Of a DNA stretch of 64,000 bases, positions 35,500 through 42,338 are shown one piece after another. This DNA comes from Paludisphaera rhizosphaerae (GTDB lineage Bacteria > Planctomycetota > Planctomycetia > Isosphaerales > Isosphaeraceae), in the NCBI RefSeq assembly GCF_011065895.1, contig NZ_JAALCR010000002.1, forward strand, positions 310,001 through 374,000, in the 5' to 3' direction. Each line of letters starts with the position of its first letter. The stretch's first letter is position 1. The notes under the pieces were generated by a model. The model had not been told where the DNA came from and did no database searches. It worked only from the letters and a program-made list of their open reading frames with translations. Position numbers and translations under genes: made by a program.

Positions 35500-36222
35500 A
35501 TGGCTACCGTGACGGAACTCTTTTCGTCGGAAGACATTGCCGAGGCGAACAGGCTTCTCTCCACCGCCGCCCCCACGGAGATCCTGAAATGGGGAGTGGA
35601 GCGGTTTGGGTCGCGGCTCACGATGGCCACGGCGTTCGGACCCGAAGGCTGTATTCTGATTCACATGCTGGCGGAGATGGGAGCGGGCGTCCGCATCTTC
35701 AACCTGGACACCGGCTACCAGTTCCCTGAGACGCTGGCGTTGCGGGAACAACTGATGGAGAGGTACGGCGTCGAGATCGAGTTGATCTCCGCCGAAACGA
35801 CCACCGCTGAGTACGAACGGCAGCACGGCGGACCGTTATACGTTTCCAACTCAGACCAGTGCTGCTATGATCGCAAAATCGTTCCTCTTCGCCGCGCCCT
35901 GATCGGCTACGAAGCCTGGATCACGGCGATTCGAGCTGATCAATCCGCGGCGCGAGCGCAGGCGAAGACGGTCGGCTGGGACGCCAAGTTCAGCCTGGTG
36001 AAGGTGAATCCGCTGTTGAAGTGGACGCGGCGCGACGTCTGGGCGTTCATCGTGTCCAACAAGATCCCGTACAACCCTCTTCACGACCAGGGTTTCCCTT
36101 CGGTCGGCTGCTATCCCTGCACGAGGGCGGTCGGAGCGGGCGACGACGAACGGGCCGGCCGCTGGGCCGGCCAGGCCAAGACCGAGTGCGGTCTGCACTC
36201 GCTGGACAGCAGCCAGCTCTGA
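35500..36222 (+). CDS. cysH: Adenylyl-sulfate (APS/PAPS) reductase, cluster-containing type
   Basis: A 240-residue reductase that turns activated sulfate into sulfite with thioredoxin-type electrons. It has the P-loop-like TAFGPEGCILIHML region, LDTGYQFPETL, the cluster cysteines Cys121-Cys122 and Cys204/Cys207, and the catalytic Cys230 in TECGLH. The two cysteine pairs mark the 4Fe-4S form, which prefers APS in plants and many bacteria. It heads a sulfur-assimilation cluster with an Rrf2 regulator and an ATP sulfurylase/APS kinase fusion. Confidence 0.93.
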   Translation: MATVTELFSSEDIAEANRLLSTAAPTEILKWGVERFGSRLTMATAFGPEGCILIHMLAEMGAGVRIFNLDTGYQFPETLALREQLMERYGVEIELISAETTTAEYERQHGGPLYVSNSDQCCYDRKIVPLRRALIGYEAWITAIRADQSAARAQAKTVGWDAKFSLVKVNPLLKWTRRDVWAFIVSNKIPYNPLHDQGFPSVGCYPCTRAVGAGDDERAGRWAGQAKTECGLHSLDSSQL

Positions 36223-36270
36223 GATGAACTTGTTAAGGCCGGCGTGCTACGGCTTGAGGCCCAGGACCCG

Positions 36271-36690
36271 ATGAAGGTATCCGCAAAAGCCGAGTACGCC
36301 TGTCTCGCCGTGCTGGCTCTCGCGCGGCAGGGTCCAAACGCCCCTCCCCTCCGTATCCGCGACATCTCGGAATCGCACGGCATCCCCGAGCGTTATCTCG
36401 TCCAGATCCTGCTTCACCTGAAAGGGGCGGGGCTGGTCGTCAGCACTCGGGGAGCCTCCGGCGGCTATCAACTCGCGAAACACCCGGAGTCGATCTCCAT
36501 TCGAGAGATCCTCACGGCTGTCGACGGTCCCGACGACTCCTCACGCGAAACGCCCACGGCGGACCGTCGCGCGGCGCAAATCCTGAACCGTCTCTGGGAT
36601 CGAGTCCGTGAGGCCGAGCGAGCCGTTCTCGACCAGACTACCGTCGCCGCGCTCGTCGCGCAGGCGACGCCTCACGAATGGACCATCTAA
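36271..36690 (+). CDS. Rrf2 family transcriptional regulator (CymR-like)
   Basis: A 139-residue winged-helix regulator. It begins MKVSAKAEYACLAVLALAR and has RDISESHGIPERYLVQIL and the wing GASGGYQLAKHPESI, all typical of Rrf2. The Fe-S cysteine triad found in IscR and NsrR is absent: the only cysteine is Cys11, in the DNA-binding part. This is the CymR-like build, and CymR controls cysteine metabolism in Firmicutes. The position between cysH and the sulfate-activating enzyme supports control of this cluster. The frame stays open to 36244, but the ATG at 36271 fits the family start. Confidence 0.9.
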   Translation: MKVSAKAEYACLAVLALARQGPNAPPLRIRDISESHGIPERYLVQILLHLKGAGLVVSTRGASGGYQLAKHPESISIREILTAVDGPDDSSRETPTADRRAAQILNRLWDRVREAERAVLDQTTVAALVAQATPHEWTI

Positions 36691-36777
36691 ACCTTTCCCC
36701 TTCGGCCATGGATACCAGGCCGATTCGATAAGCCAGGGAGATTTCCGATTAGCGCCGGGAGCGGGACGAAAGGGACT

Positions 36778-38499
36778 TTGAATACGCCTTACGGCGGGAA
36801 ACTCGTCGACCTCATCGTCAGTCCCGAGCGTGCGGCGGAGATGAAGGCGGCCGCCAAGGATCTGGTCAGTCTGACGCTCGACGAGCGGGGTGTCTGCGAT
36901 CTCGAACTCCTCAGCGTTGGAGGCTACTCGCCGCTGAAGGGTTTCCTGGGGCGGGCCGACTACAAACGGGTCGTCCACGAACAGCGCCTTGCAGATGGGA
37001 CGCTCTGGCCGCTCCCCGTCGTACTCCCCGTCAGCCCGAATGAGGGTGTGTCTGAAGGGAAGCCTCTCGCGCTCCGAGACGTCTACGGCAATCTCCTGGC
37101 GGTCCTTCACGTCGAGGAGATCTACCGCGTAGACAAACAGGCGGAGGCTCTCCACGTCTACGGGACGATCGACGAGAGGCATCCCTCCGTCGCCTACCTC
37201 AGCCGTATCTCCGACCACTACGCCGCGGGTCGCCTGGAAGTGGTCCGCACGCCGCCTCACTACGACTTCGTCGACCTGCGTCAGACGCCCTCTGAACTCA
37301 GGGCGTACCTCGACTCCCTGGGATGGTCCCGAGTCGTCGCCTTTCACACGGACGCGCCATTGCACCGTCCCCAGGAAGAAGCGACGAAGCGGGCCGCCCA
37401 ACAGATTGGGGGGCTGCTGATCCACCCAGTCGTGGGAGTGACCCGGCCCGGCGACGTCGATCACTACACCAGGATCAGGTGCTACCGCGCGCTCGTCGAC
37501 GATTACTACGAGCCAGGCTCAGTAGCGCTTAGTCTGCTCCCGTTCGCCACGCGCATGGCCGGTCCACGTGAGGCGGTCCTTCACGCGATCATTCGCCGAA
37601 ACTACGGCTGCACCGACCTGATGGTCGGCCTCGACCATGTCGGTCACGGCCTGGATTCCGCTGGAAAGCCCTTCTACGAGCCCGACTCCGCTCAGCAAGC
37701 CCTGGCGACGTTCGGGGAGGAGATCGGCATGGGGATGGTCGTTACCAGCCCCATGGTTTATCTCCCCGACGTGGACCGTTACGAGAGCGTCGACGATGTT
37801 CCGCAAGGGGCGAAGACCGCTGTCCTTTCCAGCGATCAGATCCGCGAGGAGTACCTCGCGCGGGGTCACCAACTCCCCGGGTGGTTCAGCCGTCCCGCCG
37901 TCGCGGAGATTCTTCAGGAGACGCACCCGCCCCGCTTCCGTCAGGGCCTGACGATCTGGTTCACCGGACTCTCGGGGTCGGGGAAGAGTACGGTCGCCCA
38001 GGCCCTCGTCGAACGGCTGGCCGAGTACGGTCGCAACTGCTCGTTCCTCGACGGCGACGAGATTCGCACCCATCTTTCCAAGGGGCTCGGCTTCAGCAAG
38101 CAAGACCGCGACATCAACATCCGTCGCGTCGGCTACGTGGCCGGTCTGGTTGCACAGCATGGCGGCACCACGCTCTGCTCGGTCATCAGTCCGTACAAGG
38201 CTGGTCGCGACGAGGCGCGGAGAGCCTCGAAGGGGAACTTCATCGAAGTCTACTGCTCGACTTCGCTTGAGGTCTGCGAACAGCGTGACGTGAAAGGCCT
38301 GTACGCGAAGGCCCGCGCAGCGGTCGCCGCCGGAAGTCCTCTCGGCTTCACCGGGATTGATGACTCCTACGAAGCTCCCGACAACGCCGAGGTGGTCCTG
38401 GATACGGGGAAACAGGGCGTTTCTGAGTGCGTCGAGGCGATCGTGCAGAAGCTTCTAGGACTCGGCTACATCTTGCCCCACGGCCATGCGTCCCTCTGA
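36778..38499 (+). CDS. ATP sulfurylase / APS kinase fusion with altered sulfurylase motifs
   Basis: A 573-residue bifunctional-type protein: sulfate adenylyltransferase domain (about 1-390) and adenylylsulfate kinase domain (about 395-573). The kinase P-loop GLSGSGKST is intact (about residues 397-405), as are the FLDGDEIR and ISPYKAGRDEAR segments. In the sulfurylase domain the usual QTRNPxHxxH motif reads FHTDAPLHRPQEE (about 189-201) and the usual GRDHAG reads GLDHVG (284-289), so residues that contact sulfate and ATP in known enzymes are replaced. Activity of that half is doubtful or changed. Translation starts at TTG with an AAGGGA-like site nearby. Confidence 0.88.
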   Translation: MNTPYGGKLVDLIVSPERAAEMKAAAKDLVSLTLDERGVCDLELLSVGGYSPLKGFLGRADYKRVVHEQRLADGTLWPLPVVLPVSPNEGVSEGKPLALRDVYGNLLAVLHVEEIYRVDKQAEALHVYGTIDERHPSVAYLSRISDHYAAGRLEVVRTPPHYDFVDLRQTPSELRAYLDSLGWSRVVAFHTDAPLHRPQEEATKRAAQQIGGLLIHPVVGVTRPGDVDHYTRIRCYRALVDDYYEPGSVALSLLPFATRMAGPREAVLHAIIRRNYGCTDLMVGLDHVGHGLDSAGKPFYEPDSAQQALATFGEEIGMGMVVTSPMVYLPDVDRYESVDDVPQGAKTAVLSSDQIREEYLARGHQLPGWFSRPAVAEILQETHPPRFRQGLTIWFTGLSGSGKSTVAQALVERLAEYGRNCSFLDGDEIRTHLSKGLGFSKQDRDINIRRVGYVAGLVAQHGGTTLCSVISPYKAGRDEARRASKGNFIEVYCSTSLEVCEQRDVKGLYAKARAAVAAGSPLGFTGIDDSYEAPDNAEVVLDTGKQGVSECVEAIVQKLLGLGYILPHGHASL

Positions 38500-38865
38500 A
38501 CCCGAAACGGACGAGTGTGGGTTGTCGACGCTCAGGCACCGCTGGAGCCGTCCACGCAAGCGCCGTCTGAAAGTCGATTGACCTATCTCCCTGCAGGTCG
38601 AGAACCCTCGACCCAACGAGCCAGTCGACGGACTCGCTGGTCCTGAACGGGGGATAATCCTAGAGGCGCCTTGCCGCCGATGCGGTAAGAGTGAATATTA
38701 AAAGATAAGAATCAAAGCCCTAGGGTCGTAGGGCTTGAGCACCACCGCGACTCCATCCGTTACGGATGCGCCAATGACCGCGACGGTCTCCTCATCGAGG
38801 GAACTCGCCGGAGGCGTATGCGTCCGATCTCGATCATGGACGGGTCGCCTCAGGACATTTCACAA
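38500..38865. other. Intergenic region after the sulfate-activation gene
   Basis: About 365 bases, no supported gene. It contains an AT-rich patch (GAATATTAAAAGATAAG, about 38693-38709) and a perfect hairpin (separate entry) that may end transcription or mark a promoter region for the lipoprotein gene. Confidence 0.4.
38715..38736. other. Perfect 8-bp hairpin
   Basis: AAGCCCTA and TAGGGCTT pair around a six-base loop. On the plus strand no T-run follows; read on the minus strand it is followed by a T-rich stretch, but no minus-strand gene lies upstream. Function unclear. Confidence 0.4.
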
Positions 38866-39105
38866 ATGCGCACTCTCTTCACTCTGTTCACCGCGGCGGT
38901 CCTCAGCATCGGCCTCTTTACTGGCCTTGGTTGCGCCGGTAACGCACCAATGGATCCCGCCGATGAGGCCAAGCTCGTTCAGGACCAGAACGCCGCGATG
39001 GAACGCAACCATGCCTTACATAAGGAAACGAAAGCCGGTGCGCATAAAACGGCGAGGCGCTCAAGTTCAAGCGCATCGCCGGAGGCTCAGTACAAGGCCG
39101 ATTGA
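38866..39105 (+). CDS. Small lipoprotein, uncharacterised
   Basis: A 79-residue protein with a lipoprotein signal (MRTLFTLFTAAVLSIGLFTG) and lipobox GLGC, followed by a charged, helical mature part (DEAKLVQDQNAAMERNHALH) and a Ser/Arg-rich tail. The ATG at 38866 is chosen because it puts the signal peptide first. No family is recognised. Confidence 0.65.
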   Translation: MRTLFTLFTAAVLSIGLFTGLGCAGNAPMDPADEAKLVQDQNAAMERNHALHKETKAGAHKTARRSSSSASPEAQYKAD

Positions 39106-39121
39106 CCCTGGCTTGGAGAGC

Positions 39122-39158
39122 TGAACTCCCGATTCCCGCGATGGAAGCCGGGAGTTCA
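39122..39158 (+). terminator. Hairpin after the small lipoprotein gene
   Basis: A perfect 10-bp stem, TGAACTCCCG with CGGGAGTTCA, can extend inward with TTCC/GGAA. It stands 17 bases past the stop codon but has no T-run. Confidence 0.4.
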
Positions 39159-39184
39159 CCGCCCTTGATTCGACACGCCCCGTC

Positions 39185-39487
39185 TCAGAGATCGGCGTCG
39201 AAGACGCGGACCTGCTTCCACTCGTGTTTGTTCTCTTCGATGAATTTTAGGTGCCGCGGCGCCACCTGATAAACGTCGTGAGCAGCCTTCGATTCGAAGA
39301 CGACGTGAAGAACCACGTCGAAGGCTCGATCGTTCACGGGACGGTCGAGCTCCTTGTTCAACGTGCCGACCCCGAAGAAGACCGTTCCCGGATGGTCGGT
39401 CAGATACTTGCGACAGGCGGCGAGGAGCTTCTCGACGCCAGCCGGCGACGAATCGTGCAGGCTGAAGAAAACGCTGTGGGAGAGCAT
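39185..39487 (-). CDS. Dabb family (stress-responsive A/B barrel) protein
   Basis: A 100-residue Dabb-domain protein. It starts MLSHSVFFSLHDSSPAGVEKLL and contains the FDVVLHVVFESKAAHDVYQ stretch, with HLKFIEENKHEW near the end, matching the ferredoxin-like Dabb fold. Members are small dimeric proteins of mostly unknown role; some act on polyketides or are stress-induced. It lies downstream of mtnA on the same strand. Confidence 0.85.
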   Translation of the reverse strand: MLSHSVFFSLHDSSPAGVEKLLAACRKYLTDHPGTVFFGVGTLNKELDRPVNDRAFDVVLHVVFESKAAHDVYQVAPRHLKFIEENKHEWKQVRVFDADL

Positions 39488-39524
39488 CGGTCGGTCCAGT
39501 GGGAAGAGCGAGGAGGGATCGGAT

Positions 39525-40643
39525 TCAAGAGGACGCTCGGGCCGTCCCCATCAAGGTCCGGACGGTATGGGAGTCGACGGGGCTGATGACCCCGCGTTCC
39601 GTGATGATTCCTGCGAGCAGATGAGCGGGAGTGACGTCGAACGCGGGATTGTAGACGGCGACGCCCTCGGGAGCCGTGCGGCGTCCGAAGCCCTCGGTCA
39701 CCTCGCGAGGGTCGCGCTCCTCGATCGGAATCCCCGTCCCGTCGGTCAAGCTGAGATCGAAGGTGCTCGACGGCGCGGCGACATAGAACGGGATGCCGTG
39801 GGCCTTCGCGAGAACAGCGACGCCGTAGGTGCCGATCTTGTTAGCCGCGTCGCCATTGGCCGCGATGCGGTCGGCTCCGACGATGACTTTCTGGATCTTG
39901 CCTTCCTTCATGACCTGTGCGGCCATGTTGTCGCAGATCAGCGTCACGTCGATCCCACGTTCCACCAACTCCCAGGCTGTCAGTCGGGCACCTTGGAGAA
40001 GCGGCCGGGTCTCATCCGCGAAGACGCGAAGGCGCTTCCCCTGTTCGTGAGCCGAGAACATCACCGCCAGGGCGGTGCCGTAATCGGCCGTGGCGAGCCC
40101 GCCGGCGTTGCAATGCGTGAGGACGCCATCGCCATCGGTCATCAACTCGGCTCCGTGACGGCCGATGGCCCGGCACATCGCGCGGTCCTCCTCGGCGATG
40201 GCGTGAGCCTCGTCCAGAAGGCTTTCAAGGAGAGGCTGTCGACCGGCCAGCGCGGCGTCTCCCGCGGCCTGCATACGGTCGAGCGCCCAGAAGAGATTGA
40301 CCGCCGTCGGTCGGCTGGTGCTGAGGTGGGCCGCTGCCTGGGAGAGCGCCTGTCGAACCGTGTGGGGATCCGAGACCCCTCTCGATCGAGCGCCGATGAC
40401 GGCTCCGTAGGCCGCCGCGACGCCGATGGCCGGCGCTCCGCGAACGCTCAAACGCTTGATGGCCTGCCAGACCGACTCGACGTCGTCGCAATCGATTTCG
40501 ACGAACTGAGTCGGCAGCAGAGTCTGATCGATCATCCGAAGCCGCCCTGTCGCGGCGTCGCCAATCCACTCGACGGTTCGGAACGTCGTTCCGGCCCCCT
40601 CGCGGGGGCCGGATTGAGTGACATCGTCGCGGACGACGCTCAT
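39525..40643 (-). CDS. mtnA: S-methyl-5-thioribose-1-phosphate isomerase
   Basis: Methionine salvage enzyme that converts methylthioribose 1-phosphate to methylthioribulose 1-phosphate. The 372-residue protein has SVRGAPAIGVAAAYG, VLTHCNAGGLATADYGTAL with the catalytic Cys, and the Asp-containing VIVGADRIAANGDAANKIGTY. It overlaps the upstream His/Asp-rich gene by four bases. No other mtn genes are in the window. Confidence 0.95.
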   Translation of the reverse strand: MSVVRDDVTQSGPREGAGTTFRTVEWIGDAATGRLRMIDQTLLPTQFVEIDCDDVESVWQAIKRLSVRGAPAIGVAAAYGAVIGARSRGVSDPHTVRQALSQAAAHLSTSRPTAVNLFWALDRMQAAGDAALAGRQPLLESLLDEAHAIAEEDRAMCRAIGRHGAELMTDGDGVLTHCNAGGLATADYGTALAVMFSAHEQGKRLRVFADETRPLLQGARLTAWELVERGIDVTLICDNMAAQVMKEGKIQKVIVGADRIAANGDAANKIGTYGVAVLAKAHGIPFYVAAPSSTFDLSLTDGTGIPIEERDPREVTEGFGRRTAPEGVAVYNPAFDVTPAHLLAGIITERGVISPVDSHTVRTLMGTARASS

Positions 40644-40951
40644 TCCTCGTCCTCGTCCAGATCCTCCTCGTCGTCCCCCTCGGATTCCTCAGGGTCGATC
40701 CACGAGTAGAATTCGGCGTAGACGTCCCAGATGCTGAGCAGGGCGTTGCGGACGTCGCCCGGCTTGAGCTGGGCGTGAGCGCCAGAGTAGCCGGCCACCT
40801 CGGAGGCGATCTTCAGCAGCTCCAGATTCTGACGCCGCATTTCCAGGAAGATCTGGCTCTGGGTGTCGAGTTCGAGGGCCTCTTCGAGAGCCTCCTCGAC
40901 GTCGTGCTCATGGTCGTGATCGTGGTCGTGGTCATGATCGTCGTGGCTCAT
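40640..40951 (-). CDS. Small acidic protein with N-terminal His-Asp repeat
   Basis: A 103-residue protein. The N-terminus is an alternating His-Asp run (residues 3-17), a likely metal-binding tag. The middle is a helical stretch (SQIFLEMRRQNLELLKIASE) with a hydrophobic core, and the C-terminus is strongly acidic (about 12 Asp/Glu). It overlaps mtnA by four bases, so both are probably made together. I do not recognise a family; a role as a metal chaperone or buffer for the neighbour is only a guess. Confidence 0.75.
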   Translation of the reverse strand: MSHDDHDHDHDHDHEHDVEEALEEALELDTQSQIFLEMRRQNLELLKIASEVAGYSGAHAQLKPGDVRNALLSIWDVYAEFYSWIDPEESEGDDEEDLDEDEE

Positions 40952-41071
40952 CGGCGTGGCGGCTCCTTGTATTGCCGATCGAGAGGGATGGGAGAAGCCG
41001 GACCGGCATCGACGTCGAACATCGAGCGGCGACGATCCGGAGCGGTTTACGAGAGACTCGATGACTTGGGT

Positions 41072-42190
41072 TCAAACCGAGACGATGGCTTGCCAGTCGT
41101 CGAAAGGAAGCCCGAAGGTCCTGGCGACGGCCTGGTTCGTGACCCGACCGTAACACACGTTGAGCCCCTCGGCGACTCCAGGGTCGCGTTCGGCGACGGC
41201 TCGCCAACCGTGTTTAGCGAATTGGAGGACGTAAGGGAGTGTGACGTTGCACAGGGCGTAAGTGCTCGTCCTGCCGACCGCGCCGGGCATGTTCGTGACG
41301 CAATAATGGACGACGCCGTCGACGACGTACGTGGGCGAGTGGTGCGTCGTCGGTCGACTGGTCTCGAAGCAGCCCCCCTGATCGATGGCCACGTCGACGA
41401 TCACCGCGCCGGGTTTCATCCGCGAGAGATCCTCACGGCGAACCAGTCTGGGCGCCCGGGCGCCGACGACCAGAACGGCGCCGACGACCAGATCGGCCGC
41501 CTCAACGGCCTCGCGGATCGTGTGCCGGTCCGAGTAGAGGGTCGTCACGTTCTGAGGCATGACGTCGTCGAGATAGCGGAGACGGTCGAGATTGATATCC
41601 AGGATCTTGACGTTCGCGCCCATGCCGGCGGCGACCTTCGCCGCGTTCGCGCCGACGACGCCGCCGCCAAGGATCGCGACCTCGGCCGGAGCGACTCCAG
41701 GCACCCCGGCGAGCAAGATCCCGCGCCCCTCCTGAGGCCGTTCCAGGAATTTGGCGCCCTGCTGGATGCTCATCCGGCCTGCGACCTCGCTCATCGGCGT
41801 CAGCAGCGGCAGGCCGCCGCGAGCGTCGCGGAGGGTCTCATAGGCGATCGCCGTTGCTCCACTCTCGATCACGGCGCGGGTCAGCGCCTCGTCGGCGGCG
41901 AAGTGGAAGTACGTGAAAAGCGTCTGGCCGGAGCGCATCCGGGGCCATTCCGCGGCCAACGGCTCCTTGACCTTCACGATCATGTCGGCGCGGGTCCAGA
42001 TGTCCGCCGCGTCGGCCACGAGCTCCGCGCCGGCGGCTTCGTACTGAGCGTCGGCGAGGCCGCTCCCCTGCCCTGCACCCGCCTCGACGAGGACCTGATG
42101 ACCGGCGTGGGTCAACTCCTCAACGCCCACCGGCAGCATCGCGACGCGATACTCGTCCGCCTTGATCTCCTTGGGCACACCAACGATCAT
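41072..42190 (-). CDS. ald: Alanine dehydrogenase
   Basis: NAD-dependent interconversion of alanine and pyruvate plus ammonia. 372 residues from MIVGVPKEIKADEYRVAML, which is the standard family start; an upstream frame adds 20 non-conserved residues. The Rossmann domain shows VAILGGGVVGANAAKVA and the substrate/catalytic region includes KVKEPLAAEWP and THHSPTYVVDGVVHYCVTNM. The gene stands alone. Confidence 0.96.
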   Translation of the reverse strand: MIVGVPKEIKADEYRVAMLPVGVEELTHAGHQVLVEAGAGQGSGLADAQYEAAGAELVADAADIWTRADMIVKVKEPLAAEWPRMRSGQTLFTYFHFAADEALTRAVIESGATAIAYETLRDARGGLPLLTPMSEVAGRMSIQQGAKFLERPQEGRGILLAGVPGVAPAEVAILGGGVVGANAAKVAAGMGANVKILDINLDRLRYLDDVMPQNVTTLYSDRHTIREAVEAADLVVGAVLVVGARAPRLVRREDLSRMKPGAVIVDVAIDQGGCFETSRPTTHHSPTYVVDGVVHYCVTNMPGAVGRTSTYALCNVTLPYVLQFAKHGWRAVAERDPGVAEGLNVCYGRVTNQAVARTFGLPFDDWQAIVSV

Positions 42191-42282
42191 CGGCCCGTCT
42201 CTCCCACCTCGGAACACCGTCCCGAGTTTCGGCGTCGTGCGTCTCAACACGACGATTCCTCATAAACATTCGATCAGACGGC

Positions 42283-42302
42283 GGGCCCTGAATCAAGGGC
42301 CC
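42283..42302 (-). terminator. Hairpin between the helicase-associated gene and ald
   Basis: A perfect 7-bp GC stem (GGGCCCT with AGGGCCC, six-base loop), 37 bases past the stop of the minus-strand gene. No T-run, so termination is only likely. Confidence 0.35.
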
Positions 42303-42338
42303 GGCTCTCGACGTCCTCCGCCGGTCGTTTCGTCCTTC

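Noticed and set aside
40775-42265. 496-codon open frame on the plus strand
   Set aside because: It is opposite ald and the His/Asp protein, whose motifs are clear; the sequence is Arg/Asp/Val-rich and looks random.
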